From: Elusimicrobiota bacterium
Lineage (GTDB): Bacteria; Elusimicrobiota; Elusimicrobia; Elusimicrobiales; UBA9959
DNA length: 64,000 bases
Direction: 5' to 3'
Assembly (NCBI GenBank): GCA_019135865.1
Contig: JAGVVD010000019.1
Span: 186,001-250,000, forward strand
Shown here: in pieces, positions 47,601 to 54,900 of the stretch
Layout: every line of letters starts with the position of its first letter
Numbering within the stretch: position 1 is the stretch's first letter
The notes under the pieces: generated by a model
The model's database searches: none
Told to the model about the DNA's origin: nothing
The model's input: the letters and a program-made list of their open reading frames with translations, nothing else
Made by a program: the position numbers and the translations under genes

Positions 47601-48017
47601 ATGACACGCAAGACCTCCCTGTCCCGTTTCGGCGTCTCCCTGGAGGGGGACCTGCTCGAGCGCTTCGACGCCTACATCGCCTCCGAGGGCTACGACAACC
47701 GCTCCAAGGCCATAGCCGACCTCATCCGCAAGGAGTTCGTCTCCGACGATTTCAAAAAGGGCGCCATAGTGGCCGGCGCCGTCACGCTGGTCTACGACCA
47801 TCACCGCCGCGAGGTGGTCAACCGCCTCATGGACATACAGCACGACCACGGCGGGATCATAATCTCCTCGCAGCACGTGCACCTGGACCACGACAACTGC
47901 CTGGAGATCATAGCGGTGAAGGGCCGCGGGGCCGAAGTGAAGCTGCTGGCCGACGCCCTGAAATCCGTGAAAGGCGTAAAGCACGCTACGCTGAGCGTCA
48001 CCAGCGCCGGTAAATAA
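47601..48017 (+). CDS. nikR: nickel-responsive regulator NikR
   Basis: This is a ribbon-helix-helix repressor that binds DNA when loaded with Ni(II). The 138-residue protein has the N-terminal RHH domain (TSLSRFGVSLEGDLLERFDAYIASEGYDNRSKAIADLIR) and a C-terminal ACT-like domain. All square-planar nickel ligands are present: His81, His92, His94 and Cys100 in QHVHLDHDNC (E. coli numbering 76, 87, 89 and 95). It is followed by the outer-membrane protein and the nikMNQO importer, its expected targets. Confidence 0.95.
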   Translation: MTRKTSLSRFGVSLEGDLLERFDAYIASEGYDNRSKAIADLIRKEFVSDDFKKGAIVAGAVTLVYDHHRREVVNRLMDIQHDHGGIIISSQHVHLDHDNCLEIIAVKGRGAEVKLLADALKSVKGVKHATLSVTSAGK

Positions 48018-48071
48018 TTTTTTTGTTTTACGGTAGCACGAAAAACACAATAGTAACATCGAGGAGCCATC

Positions 48072-48812
48072 ATGAAAAAACACTTGTTCGCGGTCGGTTT
48101 GCTTGCGGTCTTTTGCGGCAGGGCGGCGGCCATGCACCCCCTGATAACCGAGGATACCGGCTTTTTGGGCAAAGGAGGGCGGCAGGCGGAGATAGGTTAT
48201 GAATATTCGGCCGCGGAGGAGGGGACCGATGTTTATTCCCGTTCCCTGGCGGCGGAGGTTTCCTACGGCCTCAACGACAGGACCGACTTACTGCTCACTA
48301 TCCCGTTCGGGGGCTGGAGTTCGGCCGGGACTTCGGAAGACGGCCCTGGCGACCTGGCGCTGGACGCTAAATTTCAGGTCGCCGAAAAAGCCGGCTGGGC
48401 CTTCGCCCTTAAACCCGGGCTTTCCCTGCCTACCGGGGACGATAAAAAAGGCCTGGGCGCCGGGAAGAGCGGTTACTGGGTTTACGGCGTAGCGGGGCGC
48501 GCTTCGGGCGCGTGGCAGTATTACGTGAACGCCGGCTACCTGCTCAACAAGAACAAAGCGGGCGAAAAAGAGGATATCCTCAAAGCCTCCGCCGCGGCCG
48601 CCTATGAGGTGATGGAGAAGACGCTGCTCTCGGTGGACCTGGCCTACGAGACTAACGCCGACCCGGCCGCGGCCTCACACCCGCTGTCCTCGGTCTTCGG
48701 CATTGTCTGGTCCCCAAAAGACACGCTGGACCTGGACGTCGGCGTGAAAGCCGGCCTTAACGACGCGGCCGACGACCTTGGCCTGCTGGCGGGCGCGACT
48801 TTTCGGTTCTAA
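48072..48812 (+). CDS. outer-membrane beta-barrel, copy 1 (candidate metal porin)
   Basis: The 246-residue precursor has a signal peptide (ending CGRAAA). The mature N-terminus MHPLITEDTGFLG is followed by alternating strands and the end DLGLLAGATFRF with a C-terminal Phe. It belongs to the transporter-type outer-membrane barrels (similar to the PF13557 family pattern). It lies between nikR and nikMN. A close paralogue at 51623-52366 shares STEDTGFLG, GLGAG, YGxAGR and GLNDAAD blocks. Nickel entry across the outer membrane is inferred from context. Confidence 0.75.
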   Translation: MKKHLFAVGLLAVFCGRAAAMHPLITEDTGFLGKGGRQAEIGYEYSAAEEGTDVYSRSLAAEVSYGLNDRTDLLLTIPFGGWSSAGTSEDGPGDLALDAKFQVAEKAGWAFALKPGLSLPTGDDKKGLGAGKSGYWVYGVAGRASGAWQYYVNAGYLLNKNKAGEKEDILKASAAAAYEVMEKTLLSVDLAYETNADPAAASHPLSSVFGIVWSPKDTLDLDVGVKAGLNDAADDLGLLAGATFRF

Positions 48813-48838
48813 GCCGGCTATTTAAGGAGAAAACTGAT

Positions 48839-49903
48839 ATGCACATGGCAGACGCTTTGCTCTCGCCCGCGGTGGGCGGTACTATGTGGACGGTTTCCGG
48901 CGGGCTTTTAGCTTACAGCGCTAAAAAAGTACGCGAGGAAGCCGACGACAGGAAGGTTCCGCTGATGGGCGTGCTGGGCGCTTTCATCTTCGCGGCGCAG
49001 ATGATAAACTTCACCATTCCCGCCACCGGTTCCAGCGGCCATATGGGCGGCGGCATGATCCTGGCCATCCTGCTGGGGCCCTGGTCGGCTTTCCTGGTGA
49101 TGGCCTCGGTGCTTACGGTGCAGGCGCTGTTCTTCGCCGACGGCGGGCTGCTGGCGCTGGGCTGCAATATCTTCAACCTGGGCTTCTTTACCTGCTTTGT
49201 CGCCTATCCGCTTATCTATAAAAAGATAGCCGGCGACGGCCTGGACGGGCGGAGGATAATGCTGGGCTCCACCCTGGCCGGGATAGCCGGCCTGCAGTTA
49301 GGGGCTTTCGGCGTGGTAGTGCAGACGCTGGCCTCCGGCATTTCCGAACTGCCGTTCAAGACCTTTGTGATGCTGATGCAGCCCATACACCTGGCCATCG
49401 GCCTGGTGGAGGGTCTGGTGACGGCGGGGGTAGTGTCCTTCATCCTGAAAGCCCGACCGGAAATACTTGCCGCCGCGACGGAGCGCAAACCGATCGGCGT
49501 CAGCGTTAAGGGCGCGCTGGCGGGGCTGACCGCCGCCGCGGTGCTTACGGGAGCCGCGCTCAGCTGGTTCGCCTCGGCCAACCCGGACGGGCTGGAATGG
49601 GCCATGCTGCGCACCTCCGGTAAGGAGGAACTTGAAAGCGGCGCAAAAGTGCACGGCCTGCTGGCGTCGCTGCAGGAAAAAACCTCCTTCCTGCCGGATT
49701 ACGGCTTTAAAAAAGCCGAAGTCGTTCACGAGCCCGCCGCGGAAGAGGGCGGGACGCAAGCCGCGCCGGAGGCCGGGGAGCAAGCGCCCTGGCCCGCGGT
49801 GGACGCCGGGACTTCGGTGGCGGGGCTGGTGGGCGGGCTGCTGACACTCGCCCTCGCCGGCCTTATAGGCTTCGCGCTCAGGCGCCGCAACGCCGCGGCC
49901 TAG
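48839..49903 (+). CDS. nikMN: ECF-type nickel transporter, fused NikM-NikN
   Basis: Substrate-binding and accessory subunit of a nickel (or cobalt) ECF importer. The 354-residue protein has the N-terminal metal-binding MHMADALLSP (His2), the CbiM/NikM membrane domain of six or seven helices (to about 210) and a C-terminal PDGLE domain (NPDGLEWAM) with a last transmembrane helix (about 325-345). The ATG at 48839 is required to keep His2. AAGGAG is 8 nt upstream. nikQ and nikO follow. Confidence 0.93.
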   Translation: MHMADALLSPAVGGTMWTVSGGLLAYSAKKVREEADDRKVPLMGVLGAFIFAAQMINFTIPATGSSGHMGGGMILAILLGPWSAFLVMASVLTVQALFFADGGLLALGCNIFNLGFFTCFVAYPLIYKKIAGDGLDGRRIMLGSTLAGIAGLQLGAFGVVVQTLASGISELPFKTFVMLMQPIHLAIGLVEGLVTAGVVSFILKARPEILAAATERKPIGVSVKGALAGLTAAAVLTGAALSWFASANPDGLEWAMLRTSGKEELESGAKVHGLLASLQEKTSFLPDYGFKKAEVVHEPAAEEGGTQAAPEAGEQAPWPAVDAGTSVAGLVGGLLTLALAGLIGFALRRRNAAA

Positions 49904-49923
49904 CGCCGGTACGCGCTTGGTAT

Positions 49924-49960
49924 AATAACCGCGGGCGCCCGCCGCGCCGGCGGTTATTTT
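49924..49960 (+). terminator. hairpin between nikMN and nikQ (attenuator-like)
   Basis: AATAACCGC (49924-49932) and GCGGTTATT (49950-49958), with a GC-rich inner loop, are followed by TT. It sits 5-7 nt before the nikQ ATG, so it may attenuate transcription or mask the start. Confidence 0.5.
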
Positions 49961-49964
49961 CAAT

Positions 49965-50777
49965 ATGGGACAACTCGCGCAGAACCTTACCGACATCGGC
50001 TATATGGATACGCTGGCGGCCGGTTTTACCCGGCTGCACAGGCTGGACCCGCGCGCAAAACTGCTGACCACCGCCCTTTTCATCGTCGCGGTGGTCTCCT
50101 TCGGTAAATACGAGGTTTCCGCGCTGCTCCCCTTCCTGCTCTACCCTGTTTATCTCGCGGCGCAAGGGCGGCTTCCTGTCGGTCATCTTCTGAAAAAGGT
50201 CTTATTGGTCTCGCCCTTCGCGGTGGTAGTCGGTATCTTTAACCCATTTTTAGACAGCGGCGTGCTGCTGCGGGTAGGAGACTTCGGCGTGTCCGGAGGC
50301 TGGGTCTCCTTCGCTTCCATCCTGCTGCGGTTCTTCCTGACGGTCTCGGCGGCCCTGCTGCTGCTGGCGCTGACCGGCATGAATTCCATCTGCGAAGCGC
50401 TGCTGCGGCTGGGGGTGCCGAAGGCCTTTGTTGTGCAGCTTCTTTTTTTGAACCGCTACCTTTTTTCCCTGACGGCGGAAGCGGAGAGCATGTCCCGCGC
50501 GCGTGCCTTGCGCTCTGCCGGGCGCGGAGGCATGGGCTTCGGCGTATTTATACAGATACTCGGCCATCTGCTGCTTAAAACGCTCGACCGCGCCGAGCGG
50601 GTCTACCGGGCCATGCTCTGCCGCGGTTTCGACGGGCATATCCGCGTGGCGCGCTTCTCGAACATAGGCCGGCCGGAGCTGCTGTTCTGCGGCGCCTGGA
50701 CGGCGCTGTTCATCGTTTTCAGGTTCGTAAATCTGCCTGTCGCTCTGGGACAGGCCGTAACAGGACTATTAAAATGA
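49965..50777 (+). CDS. nikQ: ECF transporter T component NikQ/CbiQ
   Basis: The transmembrane coupling protein links the ATPase to NikMN. The 270-residue protein has RLHRLDPRAKLL at the N-terminus, five or six transmembrane helices and the two ATPase-coupling helices with SMSRARALRSAGRG and RVYRAMLCRGFDG (the A-R-G signature). It overlaps nikO by 4 nt. Confidence 0.93.
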   Translation: MGQLAQNLTDIGYMDTLAAGFTRLHRLDPRAKLLTTALFIVAVVSFGKYEVSALLPFLLYPVYLAAQGRLPVGHLLKKVLLVSPFAVVVGIFNPFLDSGVLLRVGDFGVSGGWVSFASILLRFFLTVSAALLLLALTGMNSICEALLRLGVPKAFVVQLLFLNRYLFSLTAEAESMSRARALRSAGRGGMGFGVFIQILGHLLLKTLDRAERVYRAMLCRGFDGHIRVARFSNIGRPELLFCGAWTALFIVFRFVNLPVALGQAVTGLLK

Positions 50778-51523
50778 GCCATCACATAGTGGAAGCGCAA
50801 GGTCTGCGCTATTCTTATCCCGACGGTACTCCCGCGCTGGAAGACATTTCCCTGCGCGTGGAGCACGGCGAGGCCGTGGCGCTGGTGGGGGAGAACGGGG
50901 CGGGGAAGTCCACCCTGCTGCGGCATTTTACCGGCTGCCTTTTCCCCGCGGCCGGCACCCTGCGGATAGGCGGCCTGCCGGTGGCCAAGGAGCATCTCAC
51001 GGAAATACGGCGGGCGGTGGGCATGGTCTTCCAGAATCCCGACGACCAGCTCTTCATGCCTACCGTGTTCGAGGACGCGGCTTTCGGCCTGCTCAACCTG
51101 GGCGTGAGCGAAGCGCAATTGGAGGGGAAAGTGATGGGGGCCCTGGAGACCGTGGGGGCGGCGCATCTCCGCTCGCGGCCGCCGTACAGGCTTTCCCAGG
51201 GGGAAAAGCGGGCCGTTTCAATCGCCGGTGTGCTGGTCATGCAGCCGGACATTCTGGTGATGGACGAGCCTACTTCCAACCTGGACCCCAGGTCCCGCCG
51301 CCGTCTCATCGAGCTCCTTAAAACTTTTAAGCACACCAGGATAATCGCCACCCACGACCTGGATTTCGCCCTGGAGGTCTGCGGCCGCACCATCGTGATA
51401 CACAAGGGCCGCGTAACCGCCGACGGGCCGACCCGGGAAGTGTTCGGCGACGAAAAGATCCTCCGGCTCAGCAACCTCGAGCAGCCGGCGGCCTTGCGCA
51501 AATGCCCGGCTTGCGGCGGCTAG
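50774..51523 (+). CDS. nikO: ECF transporter ATPase NikO/CbiO
   Basis: ATP-binding subunit of the nickel importer. The 249-residue protein has Walker A GENGAGKST, the Q-loop MVFQNPDDQLF, the signature LSQGEKRAVSIA, Walker B ILVMDEPTSNLD and the switch His in IIATHDLDF. The C-terminus ends with a CPACGG motif of unknown relevance. A single ATPase gene implies a homodimer, as in Ni/Co ECF systems. Confidence 0.94.
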   Translation: MSHHIVEAQGLRYSYPDGTPALEDISLRVEHGEAVALVGENGAGKSTLLRHFTGCLFPAAGTLRIGGLPVAKEHLTEIRRAVGMVFQNPDDQLFMPTVFEDAAFGLLNLGVSEAQLEGKVMGALETVGAAHLRSRPPYRLSQGEKRAVSIAGVLVMQPDILVMDEPTSNLDPRSRRRLIELLKTFKHTRIIATHDLDFALEVCGRTIVIHKGRVTADGPTREVFGDEKILRLSNLEQPAALRKCPACGG

Positions 51524-51622
51524 GCCCGCGGCTTTGCTCCGGCGCCGGCCCCCTTCCGCTTCCGGGAAGGAACTGATTTACTAATTACCGCGATTTAGGG
51601 ATAATATTGCGGGGGTGAACAC

Positions 51623-52366
51623 ATGAAAAAGACCGCCATATTCTTTTCCTCTGTTTTATTCGCCTGCGGCACCGCCGCGGCTTTCCACCCGATGTCCACC
51701 GAGGATACGGGATTCCTGGGTCGGGACGTCATACAGGCCGAGGTCGGCTTCGATCATACCGAGGACACCGACGCTTCCGACTATTTCTCCAACACCCTGT
51801 CGGCCACTTTCTCATACGGCCTCTGGGACAAGCTGGACCTGCTGCTCAGCGCGCCCTGGCAGGGCTGGGATTCCGCCGGTTTCTCCGAGAGCGGCCTCGG
51901 CGACGTCTCCATGGAGGTCAAATTCTGGGTGGCCGAGCGGAGCGGCTGGGACCTGGCTCTCAAACCGGGCTTCTCACTGCCCGCCGGCGACGACGCCAAA
52001 GGCCTGGGCGCGGGGGAAGGACAAGTCTGGATCTACGGCATAGCCGGGAGGACCGACGGGCCGCGCCAGTACTATGTCAACGCGGGTTATAAGTACAACC
52101 GCAATTCCTCCGGCGAAGAGAAGAACATCCTCAGTGCCTCGGCTCTGGGCGCGCTGGAAGTGCTGCCAAGGACGCTGCTGGCCGCCGAACTGGCCGTCGA
52201 GACCAATACGGACAAGGACGCTGTCTCCCACCCGGTCAGCTCCATGCTTGGCCTGGTCTGGTCGCCGGTCCCGACGCTGGACCTCGACGTCGGAGTCCGG
52301 TACGGCCTGAACGACGCCGCCGACGAACTCTCCCTGATCCTGGGCGCCACTCTCCGTTTCGAATAA
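51623..52366 (+). CDS. outer-membrane beta-barrel, copy 2 (candidate metal porin)
   Basis: The 247-residue precursor has a signal peptide (ending CGTAAAF) and HPMSTEDTGFLG at the mature N-terminus. It is colinear with copy 1 (48072-48812) over its whole length, with shared SYGL-x-D/K-x-DLLL, LALKPG-S-LP-GDD-KGLGAG and LDLDVGV-GLNDAAD blocks. It sits between nikO and the second NikR-like gene and ends in Phe-Glu. The duplication and its pairing with each regulator suggest differential metal-dependent expression. Confidence 0.75.
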   Translation: MKKTAIFFSSVLFACGTAAAFHPMSTEDTGFLGRDVIQAEVGFDHTEDTDASDYFSNTLSATFSYGLWDKLDLLLSAPWQGWDSAGFSESGLGDVSMEVKFWVAERSGWDLALKPGFSLPAGDDAKGLGAGEGQVWIYGIAGRTDGPRQYYVNAGYKYNRNSSGEEKNILSASALGALEVLPRTLLAAELAVETNTDKDAVSHPVSSMLGLVWSPVPTLDLDVGVRYGLNDAADELSLILGATLRFE

Positions 52367-52402
52367 GCGCCGGGCTGTCGCGCCCCTGCCTGCTCTCCGG
52401 TC

Positions 52403-52432
52403 CCCCGGGTTCCGGCCCGGGGATATTTTTTG
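52403..52432 (+). terminator. terminator after outer-membrane protein copy 2
   Basis: CCCCGGG (52403-52409) and CCCGGGG (52416-52422) form a 7-bp stem, followed by ATATTTTTT. Its T-run runs into the -35 box of the next promoter. Confidence 0.8.
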
Positions 52433-52458
52433 GCGATACTCATAACTTTTGGTAGAAT
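52430..52458 (+). promoter_or_regulatory. promoter of the second NikR-like gene
   Basis: TTGGCG (52430-52435), a 17-nt spacer and TAGAAT (52453-52458). The ATG at 52468 is 10 nt downstream, again implying a nearly leaderless mRNA; an in-frame ATG at 52462 would lie upstream of the expected start site of transcription. Confidence 0.6.
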
Positions 52459-52467
52459 ATTATGACT

Positions 52468-52869
52468 ATGAAAATGGAAAGATACACCGTCTGCCTCGAA
52501 AAGGGCCTGCTGGGCAGGCTCGACGAGATAGTGGTCGAGCGCGGCTATCGCAGCCGCTCGCAGGCCATGGGAGACTTCATCCGCCGCGCCATAGTCAAGA
52601 GGGAATGGCGAGGCGGCCGCGAATGCGCCGCCTCCGTCTCCCTGGTCTACGGCCCTGGCGACGGGAGGATCTCCGCCGGCGTGGAGAAACTCCTCAAGGC
52701 CGGAGGGGCCTCCATCCTCTCCTCGACCTCGCACCTTCTGCCCGGCGGCCGCGCCATGATCACGATATCGCTGAAAGGTCGGCCCGCCGCCCTGCAGAAG
52801 CTCGCCGACTCGCTGCGAGCCCTTAAAGGCGTGACGCACGGCTCCTTCTCGATAATAGCCCCGCTCTAG
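52468..52869 (+). CDS. NikR-like regulator lacking the nickel site
   Basis: The 133-residue protein aligns with NikR: RHH domain (ERYTVCLEKGLLGRLDEIVVERGYRSRSQAMGDFIRRA) and ACT-like domain ending LRALKGVTHGSFSI. In the ligand segment, SSQHVHLDHDNC of NikR is replaced by SSTSHLLPGGRA, so the counterparts of His92, His94 and Cys100 are Ser, Leu and Ala; the partner His81 is lost too. It therefore cannot bind Ni(II) in the NikR way, although dimer and DNA-binding features are kept. It is followed by the TonB-dependent receptor. It may sense another ligand or act constitutively. Confidence 0.85.
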   Translation: MKMERYTVCLEKGLLGRLDEIVVERGYRSRSQAMGDFIRRAIVKREWRGGRECAASVSLVYGPGDGRISAGVEKLLKAGGASILSSTSHLLPGGRAMITISLKGRPAALQKLADSLRALKGVTHGSFSIIAPL

Positions 52870-52893
52870 GCGGATACTGTACGGGACCGGGAG

Positions 52894-54900
52894 ATGGGAA
52901 AATACCGCCTGCTGTGCGCTTCGCTGTTCCTTGCCGCCGCCGCGGAGGCGGCCGAGGTGCATCTGACCGTGCTCACGCCCGGCCGAGCGCCTCGCGCGCT
53001 GGCCGAAGTGCCGGCATCCGTGGAAGTGGTGCTCCCCGATCAGCTCGCTTCCGTTCCCGGCGCCGCTATCGACGAGAAACTGGCTTCGCTGGTGCCCGGC
53101 CTGGACACCGGCCGCGCCTCGGGGGACATAAACGACCGCACGGCCGCGGTGACCATGCGCGGCTTCGGCCTAGGCGCGCAGGGCGGCCGGGGCCAGGGGC
53201 GCACCCTGGTCCTGCTCGACGGTGTCCCTCTCAATAACGCGGCCAACGGCGGCGTCAACTGGAACGACCTCGCGGTCGGGGACATAGACCGAGTGGAGGT
53301 GGTCAAAGGCCCGGCTTCCTCGCTCTACGGCTCCAATTCCATGGCCGGCGTGGTCAATATCATCACCCGGAAGCCGGGGGCGGGCCGGCTCATAGAGACC
53401 TCTTTCGGTTCTTACAATACTTTCGACCTCGGCGCCCGCCTCGGCGGAAAGATCGGCCCACTCTCGCTGCAGGTATTCGGCAGGACCATGCGCAGCGACG
53501 GCTATACCAAGGCCCTGGAGGCCGACAGGGACGCCTATACGCGCCGGTCCTATACCGACGAGGACGCCGCGGGCCTGCGCGCCGCCTACGACCTGGGCGC
53601 CGGCGGCGCCCTGCGCGCCGATATCTCCCGCTTCGACGGCGTCGTCGGACTGGGCACCAATTACCGCGGCACGGCGCGGGGGGAATACCGAGAGAGCGTC
53701 ACCGACCTGGCCAGGCTGTCATGGAACGGGCCTCTTGGCGGCTTCGAGTGGTCCGCTTCGGTATTCGACCAGAGCACGGAGCAGACCCGCGAGGAGGGCG
53801 TCAGCACCACGAAACTGACCGATATAAGCGTGGACAGGTGCGACCGCGGCGCGCTGGTCTCGGCCTCCGGCGAAATGCTCGGCCTCGATTCCGTGTTCGG
53901 TTTCGACTGGCGCCGGGGCCGCGTCGACGGCTACGACGATTACAAAAACGGCAAGTACGCCCGCGATATCGGTGCGGCGGATACCGGCTCGCCTTTTCTT
54001 CATTTCGGCCGCAGGCTCGCCGGCGGCAGGCTCAGCCTGGACGCGGGCCTGCGCTACGACAGGGCGAAGTTCTACGACGGCTACGCCGAGAACACCAATG
54101 CCCCCGGATTTTTCACCGGCGCCCTGGCAGAGCGCTCCTGGTCGCGCCTGACCCCGGGTTTTTCGGCCGGCTATAAGTACGGCCCGGCTGTCTCGCAGTA
54201 TATCTCCTATGCCGGCGGCTTCAGGCCCGCGGAACTGGAGAACATGGTCCTGACGCTGGTGAAAGGATCCGGTGCGACCAAGTGGTACCAGAAGCCCAAC
54301 CCGGACCTGGGGCCGGAGAAGAGCGAGACCGTGGAGACAGGCTTCCGGCTGAACCCGCTGCCGGGCCTCTATTCCGATCCGTCCGCCTACCTGACCCGCG
54401 CGCGCGATTTCATCTACCAGATAACCACCGGCGTTACTGACCCGACCTACGGCACCGAGAAGATGTACACCAATGTCGCGAAGGTCGGGATATACGGCTT
54501 CGAGCTGCCCGTTAAATACATACGCGGCGGGTTCTCGGTCTCCGCCTCCTACGCGCAGTCGCATTCGCGCATTACGGACTCCCCGGCCCTGCCTTCTATC
54601 AAGGACAAGGAACTGACCTACGCGCCGCGGCATATCTGGTCGGCCGGGCTCGCATGGAAAAAGGGCCCCTGCGCCTTCTCCGCCTCATGGACGCATAAGA
54701 GCCGCCAGTTCACCGATGACGCCAATACCGCGTCGGTGTCCGGCTATTCTACCGCCGGTTTCGGCGTCTCGCGCGACCTGGGCGGCGGTTCCTCGCTCTC
54801 CCTGCGGCTGGACAATGCTTTCAAGGAACTCCATCAGAGCTCCGACGAAGAATTCGCGCCGGGCCGCATGGTCTCGGCGGCGCTGAAGGCGGCTTTCTAA
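52894..54900 (+). CDS. TonB-dependent outer-membrane receptor
   Basis: This is an energised outer-membrane importer. The 668-residue precursor has a signal peptide (ending AEAAE). A plug domain follows (about 35-165, with TMRGFG, VLLDGVPLNN, DIDRVEVVKGPASSLYGSNSMAGVVNIITRKP), then a 22-strand barrel ending LKAAF. It begins 24 nt after the NikR-like gene and ends directly before the membrane-NTPase gene. A nickel or metallophore substrate is inferred from context; a cobamide or iron chelate cannot be excluded. Confidence 0.9.
   Translation: MGKYRLLCASLFLAAAAEAAEVHLTVLTPGRAPRALAEVPASVEVVLPDQLASVPGAAIDEKLASLVPGLDTGRASGDINDRTAAVTMRGFGLGAQGGRGQGRTLVLLDGVPLNNAANGGVNWNDLAVGDIDRVEVVKGPASSLYGSNSMAGVVNIITRKPGAGRLIETSFGSYNTFDLGARLGGKIGPLSLQVFGRTMRSDGYTKALEADRDAYTRRSYTDEDAAGLRAAYDLGAGGALRADISRFDGVVGLGTNYRGTARGEYRESVTDLARLSWNGPLGGFEWSASVFDQSTEQTREEGVSTTKLTDISVDRCDRGALVSASGEMLGLDSVFGFDWRRGRVDGYDDYKNGKYARDIGAADTGSPFLHFGRRLAGGRLSLDAGLRYDRAKFYDGYAENTNAPGFFTGALAERSWSRLTPGFSAGYKYGPAVSQYISYAGGFRPAELENMVLTLVKGSGATKWYQKPNPDLGPEKSETVETGFRLNPLPGLYSDPSAYLTRARDFIYQITTGVTDPTYGTEKMYTNVAKVGIYGFELPVKYIRGGFSVSASYAQSHSRITDSPALPSIKDKELTYAPRHIWSAGLAWKKGPCAFSASWTHKSRQFTDDANTASVSGYSTAGFGVSRDLGGGSSLSLRLDNAFKELHQSSDEEFAPGRMVSAALKAAF

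Noticed and set aside
48072-54900. Locus as a cobalamin uptake system (BtuB-like receptor with CbiMQO)
   Set aside because: No cobalamin riboswitch-like sequence or cobamide genes are seen, and NikR plus hyp genes favour nickel; cobalt or cobamide for the receptor cannot be fully excluded.
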